Source: Setoptus koraiensis (lineage: Eukaryota > Arthropoda). From it: 64,000 bases of DNA. The DNA is taken from assembly GCA_048013815.1 (NCBI GenBank), contig CM106585.1, forward strand, positions 3,038,001 to 3,102,000, read 5' to 3'. Positions 10,066-20,720 of the stretch are shown here, in pieces (position 1 is the stretch's first letter; each line of letters begins with the position of its first letter). The translations under genes were made by a program, and so were the position numbers. The notes below the pieces were generated by a model, which ran no database searches, was not told the DNA's origin, and worked only from the letters and a program-made list of their open reading frames with translations.

Positions 10066-10506
10066 TTAATGTGGTGTAGTTGTGTCGGCTTGGCGAGCCG
10101 AGGTGAATGTTGTTTGAACGTTGAGGACAATGAATTGTTGTTGTGTGTATGCCACCAGGCTTTTGATTTTGTAAGCTAGTACAAAATCGTCCGTTTCCGG
10201 GCAACCAGGTGTTGTTGCTAGAGCGACGATTTTGTTGATAAGGTTGTCCCTTATCTTCTCCAGCTTAACCTTCTCTGTCGCGTCTTTCGCTCTCTTTCTG
10301 ACAATCCTGTCGATGTCCTTATACCACCTACTAAACAGAGCCTTTTGGTGACTTGGGGTGCCCTTGAGGTCACGAGTCTTTTTGAATTGCCGTTGTTGGT
10401 TGTTCTTTCTTGGCTTGCTCTTCTTATTTTTTGTATTTTTCCGCATAGGCGTAGGTAGGCCGGAAGCGGAAGTGTGCGGTGTGGGTGATCTAGATGTCTG
10501 GGTCAA
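10066..10506 (-). CDS. Basic unknown ORF downstream of chromodomain ORF
   Basis: 146 codons, with no ATG at the start; it begins at a TTG overlapping the end of the chromodomain ORF, in another frame. The first 50 residues are very rich in Lys, Arg, Asn and Gln (KNTKNKKSKPRKNNQQRQ), as in a nuclear or nucleic-acid-binding tail; the rest is helical. It could be a second exon, a readthrough extension, or a remnant of the same mobile unit as the chromodomain ORF. No family was recognised. Confidence 0.4.
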   Translation of the reverse strand: MTQTSRSPTPHTSASGLPTPMRKNTKNKKSKPRKNNQQRQFKKTRDLKGTPSHQKALFSRWYKDIDRIVRKRAKDATEKVKLEKIRDNLINKIVALATTPGCPETDDFVLAYKIKSLVAYTQQQFIVLNVQTTFTSARQADTTTPH

Positions 10507-10876
10507 TTAGCAGTCTAGCATCACCTCTATCATAGAACAGTATTCTGAATCGCACGTCGCGCAGCTCTTGTTGGGTGAACTTGTTTACGCGCTTTTTGCA
10601 GCCTTTGAGGTTGTCAATGGGCTCCCAAGTGGCGGCGGATGCTGGGTAGTTTGACCAAAGGACTAGATATTCCAGTCTATTTGTGATGTTGTTGTGTCTT
10701 TTTGCGAGGATTCGTTCGACCTCGAACACGTCAGAGTCCTCGCTATCAACGCTTGTTGTGGATGCCTCGCTGCTGTCCGAGGCGGAAGCGCTGCTTCGAG
10801 ACGTTATGTCGTCGTCGTCGTCGTCGTTATCGTCTTTAGCTGACCACGAGGGCACTTTATCGAGCAGCTCGCTCAT
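10490..10876 (-). CDS. Chromodomain protein, small
   Basis: 128 residues. Residues 1-50 are acidic and Ser-rich with a run of Asp (DDNDDDDDD), and about 51-105 form a chromodomain: FEVERILAKR, LEYLVLWSNY, ATWEPIDNL and a C-terminal helix. The aromatic cage positions (Phe/Val start, Trp in VLW, Trp in TWEP) look present. Chromodomains bind methylated histone H3 and are often carried by chromoviral integrases, where they guide insertion into heterochromatin. Here the domain is alone, without integrase, between two 27-bp direct repeats and behind a hairpin chain. It may be a host gene or cargo of an element. Confidence 0.7.
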   Translation of the reverse strand: MSELLDKVPSWSAKDDNDDDDDDITSRSSASASDSSEASTTSVDSEDSDVFEVERILAKRHNNITNRLEYLVLWSNYPASAATWEPIDNLKGCKKRVNKFTQQELRDVRFRILFYDRGDARLLIDPDI

Positions 10877-10929
10877 CTGTGCTTTGATAGTTTGTGGGCA
10901 GCTGTTGGGTATGAGCTGATGAGCGGGTG

Positions 10930-11231
10930 GAGCTAAATAGCTTGGTGCCGAGTACTCTGGAGCTGGTTAGCTGGGCGGTGCGGAGTGACTTGGTGCAGAG
11001 TAGTCTGGTGCGGCTGAGTATGGTGTGGAATAGGCTGCTGGTGTAGGATGGTGCCGAGTAGCTTGATGAAGCTGTCTATGTCGGTGCCGATCAAGGTGGA
11101 GCTGCGTAGCTCGATGCTGGGCCGAGTAGCTAGGGCTTGATGCTGTGTAGCTTGTTGCTGGTGCAGGGTAGTTTGGAGCTGGATAGCTTGGTCGTGCAGC
11201 TTGGTGCTGAGGTCGTGTAGCTTGGTACCCA
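10930..11231 (-). repeat. Low-complexity repeat upstream of the chromodomain ORF
   Basis: Degenerate tandem repeat of a unit like AGCTTGGTGC(T/A)GNGTAG. Two overlapping frames stay open through it and encode Thr/Gln/His-rich or Ala/Ser/Tyr/Pro-rich peptides; these are repeat artefacts rather than proteins. It occupies the promoter position of the chromodomain ORF. Confidence 0.6.
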
Positions 11232-11258
11232 GCAACTAAGAGAGGATCGATTATTACA
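11232..11258 (+). repeat. 27-bp direct repeat, copy 2
   Basis: Second copy of the repeat at 9951-9978, marking the other border of the chromodomain module. Confidence 0.7.
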
Positions 11259-12182
11259 TAAGAACGATCCACCAACTATTGGCGAAGAATGGGGAACGTT
11301 CGAAGAGAATTGTGTAGACGATTGGGATATTAGCGATCGCCGCGAAGACCAGAGTAAACTACGTCCTCGCGAACGAATCACGTACAAGTTCCAACCCGAC
11401 GTCAACGTGCGAATGCTACGCACTCTACACAGAGACAGGTCGGGGAGATTTACGTCAAAGGACGAAACCTGGACACACTCCAGAAAAGCATGTAAAACCA
11501 AGCATAAGAGACGACGGGTGTTCTTTCGAATAGCGCCACAGTTTGATTTGGATGAAACTTCACACACAGGGCCTGTAGGGCCCCATGACAATGCTCTGAG
11601 TAGTCCGGTGGTTCCGGTTTTAGCTTCATCTTTAAGATACAGTCTTGAAACTCAGTATGTTACCATATCAGACTACGACAACTCCGATGACATCATTTTC
11701 GAATCTATACAATTTCCGGTTCTCGAGATATTCAGAAAAATTGCATGTATGGGCGAATCTAGGCCGGTCTGGGTCTGTTCCTTACATCCAAAGCAGGGTG
11801 ACACGCATTCATGAACAGAACCCGTCTCAATCACGGGCCCCGCCCACTCGACTCCCAGTCCTCGGGAAGAATCTTTTTTAGTTAGGTGGCCGTCAGTCGT
11901 CCCGCCGGAGACCGCAGGCCGTAGGCGTGGACGACTGGGGGCCGAACCCCCCCTCCGGCCCGGACCCAAGCTGCATGGCAGACGGAAGGGCTATTATATA
12001 TTGAATATGGGTGAGCATGGGCACCCCGGGTTACCCTCGCGTAGCTCATTACATACTCGGATACCCTAAATACCTGGGTAGAACCTGGTATCGCACCTCG
12101 GGTTCATTTTCACACTTCCGGTATACAATTTCTGAGTTCAGAATACTCGACCGTACCTTGCTGTAGCAAAATTATCTCCAAA

Positions 12183-13794
12183 ACAAGTTATACTGATTAT
12201 ACCAGTATAAGAGCGCTTAATTTTTCCAGTGAAAAATCTTAGAGGTTTGGACAGTTTATTAAGAAGTGATAAGTGCTAGCTGTCTCTAGAAAGTTTCAAG
12301 AATTTATCCTGGTGAGAACAGTTTCGAAAATTGCACATACTGTGGAAGAACATGTGCCACAAAATGGCCTATAGCGCCAATACTAGAAACAGAACAGTTT
12401 CGAAAATTGCACATAATGTATGGGCACATGTGATCAGAAATCACATGTATTGAATGAGCTAACATGATCCAGAATTGCCTATAGCGCCAATACTAGAAAC
12501 AGAAATTTGATAAAACTTGCACAGATCGTGTATGGCACAGTGCTTGCTGTCTCAAGAAAGTTTCAAGAATTTATCCTGGTGAGAACAGTTTCAAAAATCG
12601 CACATAATGTAATACTTGCACAAAATGTTGCTAGCAACATGCACAATACACACACGCAGTATCATCAAAACGGATAGGTGGGAACATGTTCAAATATCAC
12701 GATATTCACATGACATCCGTCATCCAAAATTTCTTTCTGTCTCGAAAACGACCGATTGATTTCTGATCATACTAGCACAAAATGTTGCGAGCAACATGCA
12801 CAATACACACACGCAGTATCATCAAAACGGATAGGTGGGAACATGTTCAAATATCACGATATTCACATGTGATCAGAAATCAGATGTATTGAATGAGCTA
12901 ACATGATCCAGAATTGCCTATAGCGCCAATACTAGAAACAGAAAATTGATAAGACTTGCACAGATCGTGTATGGCACAGTGCTAGCTGTCTCTAGAAAGT
13001 TTCAAGAATTTATCCTGGTGAGAACAGTTTCGAAAATCGCACATAATGTATGGGCACATGTGCCACAATATGGACTATAGCGCCAATACTAGAAACAGAA
13101 AATTGATTTGACTCGCACAGATCGTGTATAGCATCGATCCACCTCCTCACAATACATCAACCTCTGCATGAGCTCGGGACTTAAAATTCAATTCACCTCC
13201 CTGAAATGTGTGTTTGGGAGGTGGACGAACCTTCGAGTCTCAAACTTGTATGTAGGTTGTTGCATGCTCAGGAGGTGAACTTATTGTTTAAGCTCAAGCT
13301 AGTCCACCTCCCAAGCATGAGTCGCCCCACGCTATTTTGAGTAGCTAAACCTATCTCGTTATAGCTTCGGTCCACCTCCTAACTAGACATGAGCCCGAGA
13401 CTCAAGATTCAATCCACCTCCCTAGTAAATGTGTGTTTGGGAGGTGGACGAACTTTCGAATCTCAAGCTTGAGTGTACCTCCCACCTCCCACCTCCCAAG
13501 CACATTCCTGCCTACACACTCACTAAGCACTGATTATGCTAGTGCTAATGTATGCAAGCACACAGCGCGTGACTCTCAAGATCGAAAACTCGGTACGTGG
13601 ATATTCACTGGCATACAAAGTCGGAGTATTCACAAGCACACAGCGCGTGAATCACCATAGCACAATTGGTGAATATCCTATGAAATGCACGAATTAAGTA
13701 TCCACCATCATACCGTGCGTGGATATTCATGCGTGATTTATAGGATCCAACAACACTACATCATAAGCCCTTAATTAAAATTAAGCGCTAAAAA
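12183..13794 (-). mobile_element. Helentron-like element H2, nested in M1
   Basis: Reverse orientation: ACAAGT and the hairpin TTATACTG...CAGTATAA start at 12183; the 5' end TTAATTAAAATTAAGCGCT closes at 13794. A related TIR element at about 19640-19700 has the same flanks joined without the insertion (GGTTCCCACTCC, T-run, GAAGATAATTTTGTTACAGC), a paralogous empty site that fixes both borders and shows insertion into a short A/T run without duplication. The interior has tandem AACATGCACAA units and a TCCACCTCC minisatellite. Confidence 0.85.
13138..13505. repeat. Degenerate minisatellite of TCCACCTCC/GGAGGTGGA units in H2
   Basis: Units of about 50 bp alternate orientation: TCCACCTCCY..., GACTTAAAATTCAATTCACC, TGTGTTTGGGAGGTGGACGAA. 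The same array, reversed, lies at 33030-33500 and 55150-55370 behind other 5' ends of this element family. It marks the DINE-1-like variable array next to the 5' end. Confidence 0.6.
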
Positions 13795-14186
13795 GCAGTG
13801 GGAACCGCTAGCGGTCGTCGGGTATCTCAAAACGCCCACTGTGCGGTACCTCGGTTATCTCGGGAACGAAGAATTTCCGCACTTCCGGAATACCCATCGC
13901 GATATTGGGGTACAATACCCTCCCCAAAAATACCCAAAATACCCTGATAAAAGTGTGGCGCTATTCGAAAGAACAACCGAGACGACTTCAGTCCGCCTCG
14001 CGAAAACAAACCGGGCCCTCGAAGCCTGTAAGCGGGGTGCGCTGGAGGGAGTGGCCGGAAAAGGAAGAGTTAGAGCATGCTATCCACCATGTCAACAACA
14101 AGGCGGAAAGCGAGGAGAGTGACACCGAAGTAGATGTCGTTGAAAGCGAGATTTCCGACGTACCAACAAACAGCAATAGACGCTGA

Positions 14187-14866
14187 ACACGATGGCACAA
14201 TTTTCAGCTCGGTGTGACTTCCGGTTCTCGAAATATCGGCATATTTATTGGTTCGGAAGACCGAACCAATGACGAATTTCAGCTTCGCTGCACTCGGGGA
14301 TGAACCTGCGATGGGTCTGAGAACTCGGCCTGCGGCCTCGTAATTTGGAGGCCGTCACATCTCCGTCGTCGCTCCCGCGACGACTGCGTGCGACGGGAAC
14401 CCTTCGGGTAGGGTTGATGAGCGCTTCGGATATCGGGCTACGCCCTCTACCCTCCGCTCACGTGACTGCAAACCATAGGAAATTCTTGGTTGAAGAAATG
14501 CGATGATAGAAACTGAATTCATCACAATGATGCGTATCATCATGAATCGGAGAGATATCGGGATGGATTGGCGGCAGTATATGGATATGGCGCGGATGCT
14601 TCGTTGCGAGCGGTACACCCGCGCGGTTTTCCCAGAATATCTCTAGAACCCGAAACCGCACACAGGTGTAACGAACTCTGTTTTACTCAGCACGTCCGCA
14701 TCCTGCTGTTCATCAAGTTTCATGGCTCTAGCTTGAAGTTTGTGTAAAACCGGAACCGGAAATTTCCGCACTTCCGGACTAGCGAATCCGTTGTTTGGGG
14801 GCCCTCCGAGGCCCATGTGTGAAGTTTGGTTGAAATCTGAGTGTGGCACTATTCGCTAGAACACCC
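14187..14866 (+). mobile_element. TIR element M2 (partial)
   Basis: The family core (GGCCTGCGGCC, CGTCGTCGCTCCCGCGACGAC, ACCCTTCGGGT) lies at 14325-14470; the right TIR CTATTCGCTAGAACACCCC ends near 14866. The left end is missing. An altered CCGGAAATTTCCGCACTTCCGG-type dyad is at about 14757-14778. Confidence 0.7.
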
Positions 14867-15021
14867 CTGAATTGGGCCAGAAGCAATCTATTCCGCTTGC
14901 ACGAATTATCAGTTACCATCCGAGACAGAATAGGACGCGGCAGTGGAAACTCTACCATCTACGTGACCTGGCTCACCAATACAGCCATAGAATCCTCATG
15001 AGGAAATAGAAAGAAGTGTGG

Positions 15022-15521
15022 NNNNNNNNNNNNNNNNNNNNNNNNNNNNNNNNNNNNNNNNNNNNNNNNNNNNNNNNNNNNNNNNNNNNNNNNNNNNNNN
15101 NNNNNNNNNNNNNNNNNNNNNNNNNNNNNNNNNNNNNNNNNNNNNNNNNNNNNNNNNNNNNNNNNNNNNNNNNNNNNNNNNNNNNNNNNNNNNNNNNNNN
15201 NNNNNNNNNNNNNNNNNNNNNNNNNNNNNNNNNNNNNNNNNNNNNNNNNNNNNNNNNNNNNNNNNNNNNNNNNNNNNNNNNNNNNNNNNNNNNNNNNNNN
15301 NNNNNNNNNNNNNNNNNNNNNNNNNNNNNNNNNNNNNNNNNNNNNNNNNNNNNNNNNNNNNNNNNNNNNNNNNNNNNNNNNNNNNNNNNNNNNNNNNNNN
15401 NNNNNNNNNNNNNNNNNNNNNNNNNNNNNNNNNNNNNNNNNNNNNNNNNNNNNNNNNNNNNNNNNNNNNNNNNNNNNNNNNNNNNNNNNNNNNNNNNNNN
15501 NNNNNNNNNNNNNNNNNNNNN
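15022..15521. other. Assembly gap of 500 N
   Basis: Exactly 500 unknown bases, typical of a scaffold join of unknown size. Continuity between 15021 and 15522 should not be assumed. Confidence 0.99.
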
Positions 15522-15704
15522 AGTATGATTGGCAACCAGTATCAAACCTCCACTCCTACTGTAGCTCATCTGAACAAGCGCGCACTTACTACTCACACAC
15601 TATCTATCTAAACCAAACTGCAGTTTTAACTGCAAAACAAACAATCGAAAAATACCCGGCAGCTGGTTCACAACCACTACCAACCCATCAATCACTCAAA
15701 TAAT

Positions 15705-16527
15705 GGTTGTTGTAGCGATTAGGTCCCCACTCAGATCTTGATGAAACTTCCGGTGTGGGTCCACCTTGACCCCAATAGAACGGAAAAAGTAGTCCGGATG
15801 CCAGGAAACTTCCGGTTCCGGTTTGACATAAAGTTGAGGCTAGAGATCTGAAACTCACCAGACCGACGTTTCAGAGAACGCTGAACACAATGGCATAATT
15901 TTCAGCTCTGTGCGACTTCCGGTTTTCAAGATATCGGCATATTTATAGGTTTGGAAGACCGGAAGTTGACGAATTTCAGCTTCGCTGCACTCGGGTATGA
16001 ACCTGCGATAGGTCTGAGAACTCGGCCTGCGGCCTCGTAATTTGGAGGCCGTCACATCTCCGTCGTCGCTAACGCGACGACTGCGTGCGACGGGAACCCT
16101 TCGGGTAGGGTTGATGAGCGCTTCGGGTATCGGGCTGCGCCCTCTACCCTCCGCTCACATGACTGCAATCCAGACACAGATGTTCGGAATGGCAGAAGAA
16201 TACGATAATGCATGGTTCTGCGCATAAGTGGCACAGAATGAGTCCGCTGAACGCAGCCGCACAGATCCGGCCACACCCTCGGATCAACTTAAACCTCTTT
16301 ATCTATCGAACCGGAAGTCATAAAAGATTAATTTTGATGTCATTATGCTCCGCTAGGTGTCTTCTATCTAATTCTGAAATTTGGGAGCTCTATCACGATA
16401 TTTTTGTATTTCCGGAACCGGAAGTTTCCTGGCATCCGGAATACTAAATTCATAGTATGGGGCCCCTACGGGGCCCTTGTGTGAAGTTTCATCGAAATCC
16501 GAGTGGGGACCTAATCGCTACAACACC
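15705..16527 (+). mobile_element. TIR element M3, intact ends
   Basis: TIR GGTTGTTGTAGCGATTAGGTC at the left, its complement at the right, and an 8-bp duplication CAAATAAT at both borders. Core hairpins lie at 16020-16165; a subterminal GGGCCCC-TAC-GGGGCCC hairpin at about 16459-16476. It stands directly upstream of the Merlin transposase ORF (start 16559), so it may have separated that gene from its promoter. Confidence 0.85.
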
Positions 16528-16558
16528 CCAAATAATTATCATTTCAAGCTTCAAAAGA

Positions 16559-17446
16559 ATGAACCAGCTGTCGGGTACTTGGTCGCAAGTCCGGCTTGAC
16601 CGAGAGGTTCACCTCTCGGACAAACGAGCTTGCATCGAGTGGTGCCAACGAGTTGGCATGATACCTCAGACAAAACAATGCCGAAAGGATAGGGTAGCCT
16701 ACAAGCTAGAGCCGCGTCCTGATCTGATCATTGGGCACGGATGGCGCTGCCCTAAGTGCCGTCTAAGGAAGTCGATCGGGTCAGGCACGCCCTTCGAAGA
16801 AAGTCATATCGACATAGGGAGAGCCCTGATGATCGCGCTGAACTTCGCCAACAATGCAACATATGCCGACACTGCAGTGGCCTGCTCCTATGACGGTGAT
16901 CAACCAAGCCACACAACAATCACGCGCTGGTTCGATTACTTCAGGAGTCTAACATCTGATTGGGCAGTATCATACCAGAACCCCGATACTCGAATCGGTG
17001 GTCCAGGAAAGATAGTTCAGATCGATGAGGCATCGATAGGACGCCGTAAATATCACCGAGGGAGATCAGTGACAGGGCAATGGGTTCTGGGCATGATCGA
17101 TGAAGATGGAGAATTGAGATTGGAGATATGTCCAGGAAACAAGAGAACTCAAGAGGCTCTAATACCCCTGATTGAACAGCACGTGGAAAAAGGATCCGAA
17201 ATACACACAGACGAGTGGCGTGCCTACCAGGTGCTCGCAACGCGTGGGTACACTCATAGAACTGTGTGCCACAAGCGACAATTCGTGGCAGCGGACGGTA
17301 CCCATACCCAACGAATTGAATCAAGCTGGAGATCCTTGAGGAGGAAGTTCAACAAGGGAGGCATAAGAATTGAGGACATAAGCGAGCACATGATCGAGTA
17401 TCTGTGGCGTCGAAACTGTGCCCGTAGGCAAGCTGACCCATTCTAG
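16559..17446 (+). CDS. Merlin / IS1016-type (ISXO2-like) transposase
   Basis: A 295-residue ORF. A zinc-ribbon-like WRCPKCR at 62-68 and SIGSGTPFE are followed by the DDE catalytic core: Asp156 in IVQIDEASIGRRKYHRGR, Asp218 in IHTDEWRAY, Glu254 in GTHTQRIESSWRSLR, then EYLWRRN. These are hallmarks of Merlin transposases, which make 8-9 bp target duplications with TIRs starting in GG. The frame looks intact. I chose the ATG at 16559 because the longer frame upstream is coding only through the end of TIR element M3. The terminal repeats of the Merlin copy were not found; sequence right after the stop is LTR-element fossil. It could be the source of transposase for the GGGTGTT elements, but this is inference. 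Confidence 0.85.
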   Translation: MNQLSGTWSQVRLDREVHLSDKRACIEWCQRVGMIPQTKQCRKDRVAYKLEPRPDLIIGHGWRCPKCRLRKSIGSGTPFEESHIDIGRALMIALNFANNATYADTAVACSYDGDQPSHTTITRWFDYFRSLTSDWAVSYQNPDTRIGGPGKIVQIDEASIGRRKYHRGRSVTGQWVLGMIDEDGELRLEICPGNKRTQEALIPLIEQHVEKGSEIHTDEWRAYQVLATRGYTHRTVCHKRQFVAADGTHTQRIESSWRSLRRKFNKGGIRIEDISEHMIEYLWRRNCARRQADPF

Positions 17447-18114
17447 ATTTTTCTCAACCTCGTTCTCATAACGATCAATGAGAGTAATGAGATCTTTCAC
17501 AGAGGTGACATTTTTGATACAAGTCATCATATTGAGGCGACCAACTGTTGAGCTAGGTAGGCTTGTATATAGGCTAATTATCACATCTTTCTCCTGTTGG
17601 GCACTTGGGGCAGAAGGGTGCGGCTAGGCATGACTCATCGGATGTTGTAAAATAGCGCCGTCTTCAAAAAATCTAAAAGCTGAGATTTCTCCCTAATGTT
17701 CATCATAAGTCTCAAATGTGCTGAATTTCAACGAATTTCACTAATATTGAATCAAAAAATTCTGGTAAAATATTGCAAAAAGCCGGCAAAAAAAGGGCAT
17801 GGGAATAGCGTATTTGTTCTCAGTTCGATCAGCCGAGAACAGATAGGCTATAGCCAGCCCCTTCTGACACTACCACCTAACTAGGTTACCTTGTGAGTCT
17901 GTAAGTGCAGCGTGAAGGCCTAAACACTTATTCTTCTCATTCAAGGTGATCGTATGAGCCTTATACTTGGTGAAGAAAGCACCTGCATCTTCATTCGACG
18001 ATCCGCTGAATTTTGGTACTCCAACCAGAAGAGACGATGTCGCCTGAGAGAGATGATATGAAAGATTCTGAAGTGTTACATCCAAACCATTGATCGCGCC
18101 GTCATTAGAAAGAC

Positions 18115-19250
18115 GGGTGTTGTAGCGATTAGCGACCCAGTCAGATTTCGATGAAACTTCACACATGGGGCCCGTAGGGCCCCCTGACAACAGTTTGAGT
18201 GGTCCGGAAGTGCGGAAACTTCCGGTTCCGGTTTTACAAAAAAAGAGAGCTACGGCAATGAAACTCGGTTGACTGATTGATTAGAGCATGCTGAACATGC
18301 TAAACTCATTCTCCAGTTTCTGCGACTTCCGGTTCGGGAGATATCGAGGGAATTCTGGATATAGGAGCGTTTGGGTGTTGTAGCGAATAGTGCCCCAGTC
18401 AGATTTCGATGAAACTTCACACACGGGGCCCGTAGGGCCCAAAAACAATAACCTCGGTGGTCCGGAAGTGCGGAAACTTCCGGTTCCGGTTTTACAAAAA
18501 AAATGAGATACAGGCTTGAAACTCACTATACATGTGAATCAGAGCACGCAGAGTACGATAACGTCAATTTCAAATTTGTCTCACTTCCGGTTGACGAGAT
18601 ATCTGGATGAAACCGCTGCAGGGGCGTAGACGGGACGGAATACCCGCGCGCACGAACAAATACGTGCGCTATCAGGCCCATTCTGTTCAACACTTAAGGA
18701 TGCGCAGCTCCTTTTCTGTGCCGGATACATGTTCAGAGCCTTCCATGCGTCCCCATTTCGTTCTTTTTCTATCATTCGTGTATGGATTGCAGTCATGTGA
18801 GCGGAGGGTAGAGGGCGCAGCCCGATACCCGAAGCGCTCATCAACCCTACCCGAAGGGTTCCCGTCGCACGCAGTCGTCGCGGGAGCGACGACGGAGATG
18901 TGACGGCCTCCAGAATACGAGGCCGCAGGCCGAGTTCTCAGACACACCGCATGTGCATCCCCGAGCGCAGCGAAGCAATAATTTGGTCACTTCCGGTCTT
19001 CTAACCCTAGTAATATCTCTATATCTCGAAAACCGGAAGTCGCACAGAGCTGAAAATTATGTCATCGTGTTCAGCGTAGCTTGAAACGTCTCTGTAGTGA
19101 ATTTCAGAGCTCTAGATTCAACTTTTTGTAAAACCGGAACCGGAAGTTTCCGCACTTCCGGACCACTTTTCCCGATGGTTTTGGGTCAAGATGAACCCGT
19201 ACCGGAAGTTTCATCAAAATCGGGGCGGGGCACTATTCGCTACAACAACC
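18115..19250 (+). mobile_element. TIR element M4
   Basis: The 8-bp duplication AGAAAGAC flanks both ends. TIRs are GGGTGTTGTAGCGATTAGCG and the complement of GGTTGTTGTAGCGAATAGTG. A second copy of the left end starts at 18373, so the left arm is duplicated inside. The dyad CCGGAAGT-N6-ACTTCCGG is at 18204-18225 and 18462-18483, with a third in reverse near 19140-19161. The core with CGACGACG hairpins lies around 18800-18930. The subterminal hairpin GGGGCCC-GTA-GGGCCCC is at about 18168 and 18426. Confidence 0.85.
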
Positions 19251-19467
19251 AGAAAGACTATCACCTATGTTTGATGCAGTCATTGTTTTTGGGTCTCGTT
19301 ATTTTCTCGGACAGAGGATTGAATAATCTCACAACCACGCTCTGATGTTGTGCCGGGCAGAGGGTACTTATGCCTTGGACTGGGTATTCCCGTCGGTACA
19401 CAGGCGGTAGTCGGTCAATGTATTGTATATTTGATACACACTTCGTTGTGTAGCGAACCGAACGCTT

Positions 19468-20446
19468 GGTTATACTTGCAAAGTGGGCACCCATCAGATT
19501 GAGGTATTTTGGGTATTTTTGGGTAGGGTATAGTACCCTGATACCAGATTGGGTATTTATAAGATGTAGAAACTTACAGTTTCCGAGTTACCCGAGGTAA
19601 CGCACAGTGGGCGTTTCGAGAAACCCGACGACCTCTAGCGGTTCCCACTCCTTTTTTTGAAGATAATTTTGTTACAGCAAGGTACAGTCGAGTATTTTGA
19701 ACTCAGAAATCGTATACCGGAAGTGTTAAAATGAACCCAATGTGCGATACCAGGGTTTACCCGGGTATTTCGGGTATCCGAGTTAGTAATAGGCTGCGCG
19801 AGGGTAATAATCACAACCGCATGAGTGCGGCATGACCGTTGCCGTCACCCGTCACCAAGGTAGATACCACACTTGGGACCGCACCTGTGATGGGTCTGAG
19901 AACTCGGCCTGCGGCCTCGTAATCTGGAGGCCGTCACATCTCCGTCGTCGCTCCCGCGACGACTGCGTGCGACGGGAACCCTTCGGGTAGGGTTGATGAG
20001 CGCTTCGGGTATCGGGCTGCGCCCTCTACCCTCCGCTCACATGACTGCAAACCATAGACGAGAGTAAGAGACAAGAAGAAAAGTTGAAAGCCTCGGAACA
20101 TGATTCAAGCGCTTCGACGACTTGTGTGGCGACATGTCTGAGCCTCTTGGCGCACGTATTTTCTCGTGCGCGCGAATATTTCGTCCCGGGCGGAATACCC
20201 GCGCGGTTTTTCCTGAATATCTCTGGAACCGGAAGTCGCACAGGCATGAAATGGACTACATTGTACTGAGAATGACTGTAGTCTGCTGCATACCAAGTTT
20301 CATGTCTCTAGCTCGAAGTTGAAGCTAAAACCGGAAGGAGTAATTTCTACACTTCCGGTCTAGAAGAATCGTCATCAGGGGCCTCTAGAGTACCCACATG
20401 GTGAGTTTCGTGGTGATCTGATGGGTGCCCACTTCGCAAGAACACC
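19468..20446 (+). mobile_element. TIR element M5, distinct TIR subtype
   Basis: A 9-bp duplication CGAACGCTT borders the element. TIR subtype GG(G)TGTTCTTGCGAAGTGGGC, different from the GATTAGGTCCCC subtype. It contains, near 19640-19700, the empty-site sequence homologous to the H2 insertion in M1. The GC core lies at 19905-20055. Confidence 0.85.
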
Positions 20447-20720
20447 CGAACGCTTATTCAAGGCAACGATATTATTATATGCGATGAATATATTTGAGGC
20501 TATCTGCCTTGGATTCGAGAAATCCCTCGACAGTAAATTATAATCAATTACGCTGAGTATTTATCACTAAGAAATAGTCTGATTTACCGATGGATAAAGA
20601 TATCCAATGTAGGACAATATTGAGGACTTTTGGTTATCACCTCTTACTTTGGTTTTCTAATTGTGTCGGTAATTGATACTACTTATTTATTCTATATGTT
20701 AATTAGCTAAGGTGCAACAT

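Larger units (their letters stand above)
11516..13978 (+). mobile_element. TIR element M1 (GGGTGTT family), hosting a Helentron-like element
   Basis: TIRs GGGTGTTCTTTCGAATAGCG at the left and the reverse complement near 13960-13978. The 8-bp target duplication GAGACGAC is present on both sides. Without the nested insertion (12183-13794) it would be about 0.85 kb, the usual size for this family. The subterminal GC hairpin GGGCCTGTAGGGCCC-like is present at about 11570. Confidence 0.8.
11259..14185 (+). pseudogene. Unrecognised ORF, split by a TIR element
   Basis: An open frame runs 11259-11515 (acidic, EEWGTFEENCVDDWD, then basic) and again 13979-14185 (KEELEHAIHHVNNKAESEESD, ending with a stop). 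The 2.46-kb insertion between them is element M1, with an 8-bp duplication. The protein is charged and has no domain I recognise; position next to the hairpin chain suggests it may belong to a retroelement remnant. Confidence 0.4.
17447..20720 (-). mobile_element. Ty3/gypsy-like LTR-element fossil (gag and 5' LTR part)
   Basis: Broken remnant on the minus strand. Gag-like segments at about 17320-17584 and 17870-18110 resemble the gag of the young element at 21014-28623 (for example the YTSLPSSTVGRLN and RYENEVEK regions). A leader with a CAGAGCGTGGTT motif near 19330, like that of the young element, suggests the 5' LTR runs from about 19346 to 20720; its outer border is a guess. Two TIR elements (M4, M5) are inserted in it. 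Older than the young element; several breaks. Confidence 0.6.

Noticed and set aside
10930-11275. Two overlapping frames of about 100 codons rich in Gln/His/Thr or Ala/Ser/Tyr/Pro
   Set aside because: Translation of a low-complexity tandem repeat upstream of the chromodomain ORF.
14973-15611. Long frames of 170-207 codons on both strands
   Set aside because: They consist of the 500 N gap and carry no sequence information.
16042-16227. Recurring frames through the GC core of the TIR elements (peptides with SSLTRRLRATGT or ERRVEGAARYPKRSST)
   Set aside because: Seen in every copy on both strands; caused by high GC and hairpins, with stops and shifts between copies and no constant start.
16559-17446. 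Bacterial contamination, because the transposase is IS1016/ISXO2-like
   Set aside because: Merlin is the eukaryotic branch of that family, and the ORF is embedded between eukaryotic TIR elements and LTR fossil.
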